Shown here: positions 10,370 to 19,878 of the stretch, one piece after another
Layout: each line of letters begins with the position of its first letter
Position numbering within the stretch: position 1 is the first letter of the stretch
Source of the DNA: Perkinsus olseni
Lineage: Eukaryota; Perkinsozoa; Perkinsida; Perkinsidae
Reading direction: 5' to 3'
Assembly: GCA_013115135.1 (NCBI GenBank)
Contig: JABANP010000490.1
Location: 1 to 39,372 of the forward strand
DNA length: 39,372 bases
The notes under the pieces: generated by a model
Databases searched by the model: none
Told to the model about the DNA's origin: nothing
What the model saw: the letters and a program-made list of their open reading frames with translations, nothing else
Program-made: the position numbers and the translations under genes

Positions 10370-10870
10370 TTAAAACGACGAATCGTTCGAGGCATGTTGC
10401 AGGGAAAAGGCCTTTCTGGTGGACCGTCAACCGTTCGTCTCTCCCCGACAACTTCCCCGAGCCCCGTCCCCATTTGTTCGCATACATTCTGACATCGCAA
10501 GTCCGGGACCTGAGGTCCCTACTTGCGATCCATGGATGGCTCTACTCGCTCCTATCTCACTTCTGTCATCGACAGCTATTCGAACTTCTTGTTAGTGTGT
10601 CCTTCTCCAACATCCACCAAATTCTTTAGATGTCTGCTCGCTACTCATGTCTCCTGCACACACCTGTCACGTTGTCCCTCTAATGCTCCACTCGGGCAAC
10701 GGATCCCAGTACTCGAGTTTGGCTATGGCTGACTTCATTGAGTCGTGGGACGCTATCCATCTCTTCACTCCCCGAGGATCTTCGCCGTTCAACGGGAGAG
10801 CCGAGAGGGTCCATATGTACTCGAATGAATACCTCCTGACACCTCGTCGAGGTGACCTCGAGGAGAGGGA
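10370..10870 (+). pseudogene. retroelement integrase core, decayed
   Basis: Two plus-strand frames together show an rve-type integrase. 10550-10640 gives TSVIDSYSNFLLVCPSPTS, the first core strands. 10668-10815, in another frame, gives LHSGNGSQYSS, then FIESWDAIHLFTPRGSSPF and NGRAERVH. The second catalytic Asp is Gly here (HSGNG where HSDNG is usual), and a frameshift separates the halves. The glutamate of the DDE triad is kept in NGRAERVH. The layout resembles a Ty3/gypsy-type pol fragment. No LTR was found. Confidence 0.75.
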
Positions 10871-11072
10871 CATGTTATGGAGCGCCGTCGGCTCGCACGG
10901 TTGTCGCTGCCGACTGGCGCGGTAATCGATTTGATGTGCGCGTATTCCCCCCCCGTGAGGCCTTATCACTTCCGTTATACACTGGTATCATTGGCTCGGA
11001 TCAACTCGGTGTTACGCTAGTACGGGACACTCGCACGAGTTCTAGCAGTGACTTCTTGATTTCTTCGAAGGG

Positions 11073-11498
11073 ATGCTTCAGCCGAGTCGCCTCATGGCCA
11101 TGATTACTTTCGCGGTTGTCTGCTCGAAGGCAAAGCCGCCTCCGCCGAGAGGAAAATACTTCAACCAAGTCGTCCCTGATAATGTGTGTATCGAGGCCCA
11201 CTGGGTCGACGATCCTTGCCGTCCAGAGGAGGACTTGGCTCTGCTGCTCCTTTGTGATGGCCGTCGAGTTGATTCGGTTCCTATGGAAGTGCGGACCAAG
11301 GGATTCAACATCTTCGAGATCGCTCCAACTAGTAGGGAGGAGTACGATGACTTCTTGCATGTTGCCGAACAGAATTGCCACTCATATCCCGTGGATGACG
11401 GTCATCTGCATCAATTCACTTACAACGAGAAGGCGAATACCATCGAAGTTAAGCTACGTGATGGAGTCGTGACTCTGAAGAGCGGCGCCTGTCTCTAA
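11073..11498 (+). CDS. small secreted protein, family A (141 aa)
   Basis: Intronless. The N-terminus (MLQPSRLMAMITFAVVCSKA) is a signal peptide, probably cleaved before KPPPP. The mature domain is acidic and carries GKYFNQVVPDNVC, LALLLLCDGRRVDSV, IFEIAPTSREEYDDFLHVAE and FTYNEKANTIEVKLRDGVV, with five cysteines beyond the signal. The copy at 26199-26624 has the same length with no gaps and about 104 of 141 residues identical. Two copies that differ at many positions yet keep the frame point to selection on the protein. The first ATG is used in both. Function is unknown. The strand order of beta-forming segments with V-D-S-V and V-x-L-x-x-G-V-V suggests a compact beta domain. Confidence 0.85.
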   Translation: MLQPSRLMAMITFAVVCSKAKPPPPRGKYFNQVVPDNVCIEAHWVDDPCRPEEDLALLLLCDGRRVDSVPMEVRTKGFNIFEIAPTSREEYDDFLHVAEQNCHSYPVDDGHLHQFTYNEKANTIEVKLRDGVVTLKSGACL

Positions 11499-11521
11499 CA
11501 ACTTGGCGGCTACGAAGACGA

Positions 11522-11555
11522 GTAGCAGACTGCTACCAGCACTGCTGGTCCAGCA
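11522..11555. repeat. two nested 7-1-7-6 palindromic insertions
   Basis: First: GTAGCAG, A, CTGCTAC, then CAGCAG (now split). Second, inside the first: ACCAGCA, C, TGCTGGT, CCAGCA. Removing two 14-bp insertions restores GAGTAGCAGTAAC, the state seen as GAGTGGCAGTAAC at 26647 and GAGTGGCCGTAAC at 9634. Confidence 0.93.
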
Positions 11556-11691
11556 GTAACCCAAACAGAAGCCCTCCTCTACCGAGCTGGGTAACAGTTG
11601 CTTTGGCCGTACATGGCCGCTTTTGTATTCGCAGAAAAACTTTTGTACTCGATGGTCGGAACTTTCTTATCTGAGGACGTGTTATGTTGCG

Positions 11692-11781
11692 AAAACGTTT
11701 TATCGAAAAAAAGAGACAAACCGATGAGTCACAGTGAGAACGTTTTATCGAAAAAAAGAGACAAACCGATGAGTCACAGTG
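11692..11781. repeat. 45-bp tandem duplication
   Basis: AACGTTTTATCGAAAAAAAG through CAGTGA occurs at 11694 and again at 11739, an exact 45-bp period. The corresponding place in the third block A (about 26980-27030) is single. Confidence 0.92.
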
Positions 11782-12028
11782 ACTCATCATGAGTGTGACC
11801 CTTGAGCGGCCACCCTTCGCAAAGTGAAAAACTTCAGTCACCACCACTTCAGAGTATCACTACACTGCATTGAATACAGCGACACACGTATCATATCGAT
11901 GCAGATGAGTCAAAGTACGTCGCCAAAACGTAAAGATGACCATCTGACTGACGCACGATCCTTCCTCAGCTCATTTTCAGCCTGGTCAAATCATGCCTCT
12001 AAAAGGTACTTGGCGGGCCGTGGACAGA

Positions 12029-12334
12029 ACTGGAAAAGCAAGGACCCTTGCTTAAGAGTTCAAGATCGGCGCGAGGGGACGGAGGATTTGCAAGTGGGCA
12101 AGATCTGGCAGTTGGGTGATGTCGATGATGAGTTGACGATACGGCATGTGTTTGCATCGTACATTACTAACTAGGTCTGAGAGTCGAGGTGATGTTACCT
12201 ATTTAATTCACTCGTCTGTTAGTTGTGTCTGAGATTGTCCGATTCTGCAGCCAAGGGTGGGAGCGTCGAGTTAGCGATGCTTTGGGTGGGTACAGTGGAT
12301 ATACCGGTGCCGGAGCAGGAGAGATTGAATATAT
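12029..12334 (+). other. extra ~300-bp segment in block A2
   Basis: Present only in this copy, between GGACAGAACT and ATATGAACCAG, which are adjacent in copy A1. It has no clear terminal repeats or target duplication, but it contains a hairpin (AAGCAAGG, AC, CCTTGCTT) near its left edge. Read with the upstream frame it gives a short tail (...LTIRHVFASYITN) to a stop at 12172, with no domain recognised. It may be an insertion here or a deletion in A1. Confidence 0.6.
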
Positions 12335-13179
12335 GAACCAGTGAATTAAAACGAATTCCCGCATGGTAGCTGAAATCTCACAGCTGCAGCGCCAACCCCG
12401 AGTAGCTCATTGACTTTATTTCATAACATAACTTCCCAGCTAAAGATAACCCATCATTGATGTTATAAGTGAATCACTCGATCTGATCGACACAAAGTTG
12501 TTGTGATTTTGTTGTGTGTCTCTAGTCTCCACGATTGTGTTCTGATATCTTCTAGCGTCGAGCTAGTGGACTCGGTCCACCACTAATTATTAAGTTGTTG
12601 ACGTCATTAGTGTTGCTTTGGCTCTACTGTGGTATCTACCTTATCCTCAAGTTCATCACCTAGAACCTTTGTATACTTTGACGGCAAAGAGTCTTGAGTT
12701 GTCTCAATTCCATCATATCATGCGCATGTCTTGAAGATCGCGCTCGGATGAATTATCTTGTGTACCTGATCCGTCCGCAATACTTCGAACAGATCGGTGT
12801 AGTCCTGGGGAACTCATGCTTGGTCCACTGGAGTTTCACCGGCAAAGCGCGTAACTCAAAGCAAGCGATGCGTTGCGTGGCCGTGAAGCTTTGCGACGCG
12901 TAGTTCGCCTTATAACGGTGAGAAGACATTTCACACTCGGGTCAAGAAGACTGATCAAACTGGTCGACTGAATTCCGCGTTACGGATGACTGGAAATATT
13001 AACTAATTGACTTCCGCTGCGCGGTTCCTGTAACGGGAACGTCGCGACGTGTGCCTACCGCATGGTCTCCGCTCTCCCTCTCGTCAACTAAGATCTGGAA
13101 GTTCCTTGTGAACTTTTCATTTGCTCCGTGAGTGAGCCCCTCAGGATTCACCACTGGGAAGCCCGACACCGCTGACACC

Positions 13180-14150
13180 CGAACACCTCTACGAGCAGGC
13201 GACGCCGTATAATTCATCACCAACCTAAGCCAAGATGCTCAGTACGAGAACAGTGACGGTTCCGAAGCTAGTCCGCGATGCACTAGATGGTCCTGTTATG
13301 TAGTGTATCAACAACCTCATGGATAAAAAATCATCCCTCGAGTCGTCCTGTTGCCCTACAGTGCCCTTGCAGCAGTAGTGCAGTAGCATCCGCTTATTCC
13401 ACTCCCTCCCGTGAGATAGCATTTCCCAATCGGCTTTCCATACATGCGGCCTGAAGGTGCAGGAGTGCATCCATCGAGGTCTAGTACGGGAGAAGGCGCA
13501 CTTCCTATCCCATCGACGGCGCTGATGTTCCCCAGCGAAACATCAAATTCCAGTTGAGGCATTGTCCTTCTGAGGAACGAACAAGATGTTTCACTCACCC
13601 TCGCTCTTCGGCGGGTGGTGTTTCATCGTACGAGGTGCCACATTGACTTACAAGCCCTCTTCAGCAGGTCGCCAGACCTTGAGCTCAAAGGTATCGCCAC
13701 TCGAGCTGCTCGAGTCGAGCATATGGAGCTCAAGATTCCGACGACAATGATGTACACGGCGGAGATTCCCTCAACGCTCAACATCCAGGTAGCAGTGAAT
13801 CTTTCGACTCTGGCCAAGCCGTTAGCTTAGCCTAGCTCAGCTCAACTTAGCTTACCGCGGACGGGCCCACTGAGGAGCGCTCCATCTCCTTCCAAGAGAA
13901 ATGTCGGTGGCCGCGTTTCGATGACAATGTCATCATGACATCAGTTGAATATATTCATTGGGGGAAAAGTCATCCACTAGTGTTATACAGCTCTTTTTTG
14001 CAAGACGGGACGGGACTCGCCAGTGGAGTTCATGTTTACCATATGGCCCTGCCTCAGTAGATCGGAGACATTGTCGAGCTAGGCTGGAGCGCGGGCCCGC
14101 GCGTCACGCCCTAGGTGTTCTGCACGGCGTGGCACGGCGGGCATGCACGC
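13180..14150 (-). repeat. block C, copy C1
   Basis: Direct repeat of 19450-20619. It contains the frameshifted version of the two-exon minus-strand gene. Copy C2 has about 240 bp extra at 19660-19905. Confidence 0.88.
13356..13784 (-). pseudogene. two-exon secreted-type gene, copy 1, exon 1 out of frame
   Basis: Homologue of 19879-20301. Exon 2 (13356-13569) is intact and encodes 70 residues with the motifs SLGNISAVDGIGSA, LDLDGCTP, GKCYLTGG and SGCYC. The 82-bp intron (13570-13651) has GTAAGT and a pyrimidine-rich TTCCTCAG end, as in copy 2. From the ATG at 13784, exon 1 is 133 bp against 101 bp in copy 2. Its length leaves one base over where exon 2 needs two, so the hydrophobic leader cannot join exon 2 in frame. 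The extra sequence is a CTCGA-rich expansion near 13695-13725. An in-frame ATG at about 13722 would lack a signal peptide. Probably a pseudogene; a different transcript start is the alternative. Confidence 0.7.
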
Positions 14151-14219
14151 TGAGTCAAGCTCAATAGTTCTACCCCGGTCTGGAGGTCCCGGATCTCTCC
14201 ACATGGTTCATACCACTCA

Positions 14220-14900
14220 GTGAGTGGCACTCACTCATTCCCCTCGAACAAGCGAATTGCTTACTCCTTGCAAAGGCAACTCACGCCAGACCGAATCGTC
14301 GTGATCGCACTTGTCGTGGTGCTCTGTTCGGAGGGTTGCCAAATCATTCGGCAAAGTACTTCAAACAGGTCGTTCCTAACAAGTTGCGTGCAGACGTATT
14401 GGCTCGTCAAACCTGGCCGGCCGGATAAGGACGTCGATTTTATGGTTTACTGCGGTGCAAGCTCTACCAGATCGGATCTGGCAGATCCCCGATTTGGAAA
14501 TTCCGACTTGAAATTGGGGCTCACGGCTGTCCAAGTTGGACCGTCTAACACCGGTTTTCGACATCTCGGAAGGCTCTGCTCCAGCAGTGCTGGATCAGCA
14601 GCAACCAAATACAACGATTCCCTCAAGGAAGCTCGTGAAGTTTGCCGGAAGCTTTCGGGCCGAAGGAGCATCGTCTCATCCCGATCGATTTTTATAGGTG
14701 CAACTAGCATGCCGGAATCAATGTGGGCGAAGGTTTCACATTGGTTCCGGAACAACGTGTGCTGTGAATATGAGCCGCATCAGTTCGGAACTGAAGGGCT
14801 GGCGCAGCTCTCACAGGTGATTCCCCGACAACTGATGTACAATCACGTGACGACGTCACGGAGATGTATCGAACGTCCGATATAGATACCCAATACAGCA
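14220..14900 (+). pseudogene. block B copy 1: decayed relative of the secreted family A gene
   Basis: The plus-strand frame 14220-14885 is long but is not the ancestral frame. In another frame, 14350-14390 reads AKYFKQVVPNK, matching GKYFNQVVPNSV of family A. Further on, the frame shifts to a WLVKPGRPDKDVDFMVYC segment that matches the WVNDPSRPAEDVALLLLC region. The 3' flank (14580-14612) shares the CAGTGCTGGATCAGCAGCAACC sequence type with 11538-11565 of block A2. It therefore looks like an old, frameshifted, internally deleted member of the secreted family. It carries 7-1-7-6 insertions at 14467-14487 and (one mismatch) 14580-14600. The second copy is at 23450-23900. Confidence 0.65.
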
Positions 14901-15745
14901 CCACCGCTCTCAGGGTGCCCTGACTACGGCATCCTTGTCGTCGTTGAGAGGCACGGCGGGATGGGCGGAACCGCCCAGGGCGGACATTGGTGGGAAGTCA
15001 AGAAACGGCTCTCAAAGCGGCCTACAAACGACGGTTAGTAACAAGCCTCAGGGCCCTCACTCACGGGAAACGCAAGCTCGTTCACCACCAGCGCTAGCGC
15101 CCGAAGCAGCTTCGGCGAAGCTTACAGGCTGTAAGTTACAGCCGTCTATTCAGCACCACAGCACTGTCTCCGTGCACAGCTGACAATCTATGCTCAATGA
15201 CCGAGCCTCGACTGCTCGTCATGCGGAATCGAGTAAATCATGTGTGTGACGTATCGAACGCCCAGTGCAATTACCCTCCAGTACGAGCCTCGTAACGTGG
15301 AGTCCAATGTACTCAGTCACTTGAGTACGTGACGTCGAGCCAGGCATCAGTCGCCTCAGACGGGTAGTCAAGTTCCGTCCCCCAACCCCTACACACAGCG
15401 GCCCTGAGGAAGGCCGTTTACTGCGAAGGAATGGCCTTACACCGATCCAGGCACATTCGTCTGACTTACACGCAGGAAGCCACTAACACAGAGCCGTGCC
15501 GTAAGAGCAACGACTCCTAGGTTGGGTTTTAGTACTACCGCACTACTTACTGCCGCCTACGCAGTCTTACTGCCGAATACTGCGGACTTGGCAGTGTCGA
15601 GCACTCGAACAACACGAACTCTGTGTCACCAAGCAAAGTGTCAAGATAGGATTCAAAGTGCCGGGCCAGACGGATTACACGCTCACGCGACACGCTGTCA
15701 CTCTACAGCAGAAACTGAAAGCGAGCGGCAGAGTTGTAGTTCGGG
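14900..15745. other. unresolved stretch
   Basis: No supported gene or repeat. A frame at 15522-15749 starts with a hydrophobic run but has no other support. The tandem tRNA array begins directly after. Confidence 0.4.
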
Positions 15746-15847
15746 GTGACATGCCGTGCTGACCGCCCTTCAAATGATAGTGGGAATATTACGGGTTCCG
15801 ATTCAGATTGTCTATTGGAAGAGCTAGAAGAATCAAAGTTATTTGTT

Positions 15848-15919
15848 GACCTTGTGGCGCAATTGAAGCGCGTCGGGTTCCGGAGGCGAAGGTTACGGGT
15901 TCAAGTCCCGCCAGGGTTA
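15848..15919 (+). tRNA. tRNA-Arg(CCG)-like, unit 1
   Basis: 72 nt. Acceptor GACCTTG pairs with CAGGGTT using wobbles, the D arm has GCGC/GCGC, the loop is TTCCGGA (anticodon CCG) and the T arm is intact with TTCAAGT. The anticodon stem TCGGG/GGCGA has two mismatches next to the loop, so this copy is probably impaired. Confidence 0.65.
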
Positions 15920-16033
15920 GACAGTGTTGTTACGTCTATGTCTCTTATCAACTGTGACAAAATAGCGATAGCGTATAGTAACGGAAGGCTGTCCTAGGAA
16001 CAGACAACTCCGATCTGATGTGCACCCACATAT

Positions 16034-16106
16034 ACTCAGGGCGGGACTTGAACCCGCAACCTTTGGATTAGAAATCCAACGCTCTATCGGATTGAGCCAC
16101 CAGAGC
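16034..16106 (-). tRNA. tRNA-Arg(TCT)-like, unit 1
   Basis: 73 nt. Acceptor GCTCTGG/CCTGAGT has one mismatch. The D arm is GCTC...GAGC, the anticodon stem TTGGA/TCCAA holds the loop TTTCTAA (anticodon TCT), and the T arm is GCGGG TTCAAGT CCCGC. Nearly complete. Confidence 0.75.
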
Positions 16107-16219
16107 CGACGTCATTGGTGACATGCGATGCTGAGCGCCCTTCAAATGATAGTGGGAATATTATGGGTTCCGCTTCAGATTGTCTATTGGAAGAGCTAGC
16201 AGACTCAACTCCATTCGTC

Positions 16220-16291
16220 GACCTTGTAGCGCAATGGAAACGGGTCGGTTTCCGGAGCCGGAGGTTGCGGTATCAGTTTCCGCCAGGTTTG
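16220..16291 (+). tRNA. tRNA-Arg(CCG)-like, unit 2, T arm damaged
   Basis: The anticodon stem TCGGT/GCCGG with loop TTCCGGA is sound, but the T arm GCGGT ATCAGTT TCCGC has lost TTC and one pair, and the acceptor has a mismatch. Likely non-functional. Confidence 0.6.
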
Positions 16292-16405
16292 GGTAGCGTT
16301 GTTTCGTCTATGGCTCTTATCAACTGTGACACGATAGCTATGGCGTATAAACATGGAAGGCTGTCCTAGCAACAGACAGCTCCGATCTGATGTGCCACCA
16401 CATAT

Positions 16406-16478
16406 ACTCCGGGCGGGACTTGAACCCACAACCTTTGGATTAGAAGTCCAACGCTCTATCCGATTGAGCCACCGGAGC
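16406..16478 (-). tRNA. tRNA-Arg(TCT), unit 2, best copy
   Basis: 73 nt. The acceptor GCTCCGG/CCGGAGT pairs fully (one G-U), the D arm is GCTC...GAGC, the anticodon stem TTGGA/TCCAA is perfect, the loop is CTTCTAA (anticodon TCT) and the T arm is GTGGG TTCAAGT CCCGC with one G-U. This is the copy most likely to be functional. Confidence 0.88.
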
Positions 16479-16591
16479 CGGAAGCGTTGCCGAGATGCGG
16501 TGCTGAGCGCCCTTCGAATGGTAGTGGGAACATTTTGGGTTCCGTTTCAGATTGTCTGTTGGAAGAGCTAGCAGACTCAATTGCATTCGTC

Positions 16592-16663
16592 GACCTTGTG
16601 CCGCAATGGAAGCGCGTCGATTTCCGGAGCCGAAGGTTGCGGGTTCAAGGCCCTCCAGGATTA
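16592..16663 (+). tRNA. tRNA-Arg(CCG)-like, unit 3, degenerate
   Basis: The anticodon loop TTCCGGA is kept, but the D stem, one anticodon-stem pair, the T stem (GCGGG/CCCTC) and the acceptor each carry a mismatch. Probably a tRNA pseudogene. Confidence 0.6.
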
Positions 16664-16779
16664 GATAATGTTTCAAAGTTGGCAGGTGTTTTATCAACTG
16701 TAACACGATAGCCATAGCGTATAGTCACGTTAGGCTGTCCTGGGAACAGACAGCTCCGACTTGATGCGCCGCCAAACAT

Positions 16780-16852
16780 ACTCTGGGCGGGACTTGAACC
16801 CGTAACCTTTGGATTAGAAGTTCAACGCTCTATCAGATAGAGCCACCGGGGC
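16780..16852 (-). tRNA. tRNA-Arg(TCT)-like, unit 3, degenerate
   Basis: The loop CTTCTAA and T arm are intact, but the acceptor GCCCCGG/CCAGAGT has two mismatches and the anticodon stem TTGAA/TCCAA has one. Probably a tRNA pseudogene. Confidence 0.65.
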
Positions 16853-17207
16853 CAAAGTCACGACAGGGCCAAGCCGAGACATAATCGAAACTGGGTGGTT
16901 ATCAAGGGCAAGAACACCGTTCCCGGTATGTGGAACGGGCGAACGAAAAATGGCCGAAGTGCTTCTCCGACTCGGAGACTTCGAGTCGGAGAAGTGCTAG
17001 CGAAGGCTTCCGCCGAAGGCTAGGCTCGCACATCGACGCTGTTTGTAGTTAGGGGCCGAGCCACGGTGGCTCAGCGGGTGGTTAACAGCCCCTGATATGA
17101 TTGAATAATAATGATTCGCCTCTTAAAAAAATACGCAATTATGCTGCAGTGTAGCCCTTCGTATGTCTCACCTACTCACCCAGGGTGAGTCACCCTGCTG
17201 ATAGTCG

Positions 17208-17248
17208 CCTTCATATATGGGGTGGCCCGGCCACCCCATATATGAAGG
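17208..17248. repeat. 41-bp perfect palindrome, 20-bp arms, 1-nt centre
   Basis: CCTTCATATATGGGGTGGCC, C, then its exact reverse complement. It is followed at once by another odd-centred palindrome, GTCGGCCAC C GTGGCCGAC (about 17258-17276). It sits at the 5' edge of the broken gene that follows. Confidence 0.95.
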
Positions 17249-17249
17249 G

Positions 17250-17703
17250 TCGGAAGGGTCGGCCACCGTGGCCGACTTCCCTCCGAGCAAGGTGTATCTT
17301 AGTGTGGACGATGATAGCTTTCAGACCACATGGAAGTTCAGCCCTTCGGCTACTGCCCCTGTGGGTACTGTCAACGTCACTGCTAAGTATTTCGTGACGA
17401 AATTTTCGTGGATGTACTAACGTTCATCGCCTCGTACGTCACGGGTGAGATTCCATATGATGTGGATGCCGATGAGTCTACGCTGAAACTGGATACATCA
17501 AGTTTGAACTTCATCGCCTCCGCGGGGACATTCGACCTCGATGTCGGGGACTGGGAGAGAATCCGCTACAATCACGTCGACAACATGTTCACTATGCTAT
17601 ACCGTGGTAGTCCGACTACCGTAGTCGCTACAGGCTCTATACACCCCGCTTTAGCGAGTTTAGTGGCTTTCTTCGTTAGCCCGGCTACCTTACTAAGGTA
17701 ACC
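17250..17703 (+). pseudogene. broken secreted-type gene
   Basis: Two overlapping plus-strand frames together read like one protein of the 262-aa gene's style. 17272-17413 contains PPSKVYLSVDDDSF, TTWKFSPSA and VNVTAKYFVTKF; 17408-17700 contains DVLTFIASYVTGE, LKLDTSSLNFIASAG, YNHVDNMFTMLYRG. A frameshift near 17405-17420 joins them. The start is lost in palindromic sequence (17208-17276). Two 14-bp palindromic insertions fall in the second half (17613-17626, 17693-17706). Because 14 is not a multiple of three, each would shift the frame. The similarity to the first gene is in pattern only (K-P/S-K-x-Y-L start, beta strands), so the family link is tentative. Confidence 0.55.
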
Positions 17704-17749
17704 TTAGCCGCTGGAACTTCCATCGCCTTCCAGCCTGGAAGGCGCGGAG

Positions 17750-19449
17750 ACGTCTCAGGAGTCCATCAGGATGATAATTCCCGAATCAGATTTTCGTTAA
17801 CTTGAACTCTCGTACGCCTCCCGACGGGAGGCTTCCGTAATCATTGCATAACTTTTTCATCTGATTCGATACTTTTAGATCATTCGAAGCTGAGCTGGAC
17901 CTCAGGATCTTGCAGATGGCGTACCAGGCTGTGCACCTTATCTTGAATCTTGAAGAAGGCTCCGGGTTATCCGCTCCGACAAGTTGTCTACTGCGAGCTT
18001 GGATGGGTTGAAATAGCTCTCTTGCCAAGTACTCTCGCGCTGTTAGTCCTGGGTCAGACCTGGAGACGACTTAAATAGATCTGTTCGAAAGGATACGTTT
18101 CTAAATTATCCTCCTTGATTCTGACAGCACGCTGACACAGGCTGTGACTCACAGCGTTCCTATGGTGTATTGAGGCAGAAGCACACGCCGTGTGCCACAC
18201 GGTGTACTGACCGTGAAGTATTGCTCCAGTATTTGTGTAACAGTGCCACAGTGGCACTGCCACTGTATACCCGTCGTCAGAGTGAAGCTCTGAGAGTTCT
18301 GAAACGCTGTCAAATACTACGAAGCTCTCGCGCATATTACGCGAACTTCCGAAATTCATCATGCGATCACCACTTCCGTATCCACCAGCCGATTGAGCTC
18401 GGTGCCAAGGGCTTGTGTGCGAGCTCACCACCCAAGTACTCCTACTACCCCAGTAACAGTCAGCCTCGTCTCAAGCGAGCTGAGATTGGTGGCCTGTCAT
18501 TCGAGTTCTAATGACGAATCGTCATTGACGATCTATGTTAATAATATCTATGCAAAACCATCCTACTCGTTAGCCACAAACTAACCTCGGCGTACGAACA
18601 AGTCCTGCTATTCCATAGCAAGGCAGCACTGAGTTGTAGTTATCGGCTCATTAGTGATTCATTTAATGTAATTCGAGGTACAATGCCAGGATTTCACTCA
18701 CAACATACTTCTTGCGAGCGCAATGGTTCACAGTGTGAACCATTGGTGTGAACCGTGTGAACTTCACACGGTATCAATAATACCGCGAAAAGTCAGAAAC
18801 CAGGGCGACACTGATCTCGTCGAGGTTAAGAAACGAAGATGGAGTTCGCTCCAGCGACTCCAAAAGGTTCGATACCACCGTCTGGGGCGAGACGAGGGCG
18901 AATGGCCAAGGAACCGGACTCAGGTGCTCTGAGCATATGCTAACGAACAGCCCAGCCTAGATTGAGAGGCCGAATCTCGAATTTCGAAGTCGTTGGGTCA
19001 GCATTCAAGAGGCCGGTTTGAACCTCTCCCAGTGGAAGCTTCACTGCATGTGTCAACTCAAACCGTAGGGCGCCTTGAAGAGATGTTCTGCACGTCTAAC
19101 GAATGGAGTATGCGCTAGAGGAGAAGGAAAAGCGATCACGAAAGAGCGATCATTTCTGGAATAATAGAATGGGCCGACACTCCATACGGAGTTGAACGAA
19201 ATTGGACCTGACTAAATGCGCTCTGAGAGCGCCGCCCTCCAGTGGAGAACGTCAATGCAATCGACTAGGGCTTGTACATACAAACTTTTCCCTTGGTCGG
19301 TCCGAAATCTTGGCAGTAACCGGGGGCGTAGCAGTCCTGAAAGTACGCAATTGCAACAGCGTTGACTTCCCCTCAAACCGAGGCCTCTTACTTGATCCTT
19401 GTTGCAACGGAGCACGCAGGCTCCGAAAGGCTGGCATTCTGGGGAGTGT
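17750..19449. other. unresolved region with many odd-centred palindromes
   Basis: No gene I can support; frames on both strands at 18054-18511 overlap and neither has a recognised motif. Palindromic insertions of the 7-1-7-6 type occur at 17817-17837 (one mismatch), 18243-18263 and 18511-18531. A 10-1-10 palindrome lies at 18752-18772 and a 9-3-9 palindrome at 18723-18743. Confidence 0.5.
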
Positions 19450-19878
19450 CCAGGGGCTGGAGGACAGCTGCTGATACCCGAGCACCTCTTCGAACAGACG
19501 ACGCCGTATAACGCATTGCCGACCTGAATCAGAATACGAGAACAGTCCCCACACAAGATCCATAGCTAGACTGTGATGCACAAGATGTCCCTGTTAAGCA
19601 TTGTATCAATATGAGTTTCATGGATAAAACTCATCCCTTTCGTTGTCCTTTTGCGCTACAGGCCGACGCCATAACCGACTTCTCGGTCATCACCCGATGA
19701 CAGGGTGGCTGAGGGTGGGGAATTACTTTCATACTATGAAGTTCATAGTTCACCGGAATACTCTCGGGGAAGGGAAGAGAGGGGTAATTTCGGGGAAAAT
19801 TGCATCACTTTGTGGGAGTTATGAGAATCAAGTGCCGAATCATTCGGCCCGAATGTCGATGAGCCATCAGTAACTGCA

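Larger units (their letters stand above)
11040..13175 (+). repeat. block A, copy A2 (full length)
   Basis: Homologous to 26160-27895 throughout, with the secreted gene at the front (11073-11498) and a long conserved tail. Differences from the third copy include palindromic insertions at 11522-11555, a 45-bp tandem duplication (about 11692-11781) and an extra roughly 300 bp at 12029-12334. Its tail is nearly identical to 7329-8110, so these two copies separated recently. Confidence 0.9.
15746..16860. repeat. tandem array of three ~372-bp tRNA-bearing units
   Basis: Units start near 15746, 16118 and 16490. Each holds a plus-strand tRNA-Arg(CCG)-like sequence and, about 115 bp further on, a minus-strand tRNA-Arg(TCT)-like sequence. 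Start positions of the plus-strand copies are 15848, 16220 and 16592, exactly 372 apart. The text between them (CTTCAAATGATAGTGGGAA, ATTGTCTATTGGAAGAGCTAG, AACTGTGACA...) is conserved with substitutions but almost no indels. Confidence 0.93.

Noticed and set aside
14220..14885. 221-codon plus-strand frame as a gene
   Set aside because: The conserved KYFKQVVPN motif is in another frame and the second copy at 23464 does not keep this frame. It is a decayed gene.
18182..18200. CCGTGTG C CACACGG and similar 7-1-7 palindromes (10513, 23083, 24630) as members of the 14-bp class
   Set aside because: They lack the third, forward 6-mer that defines the class.
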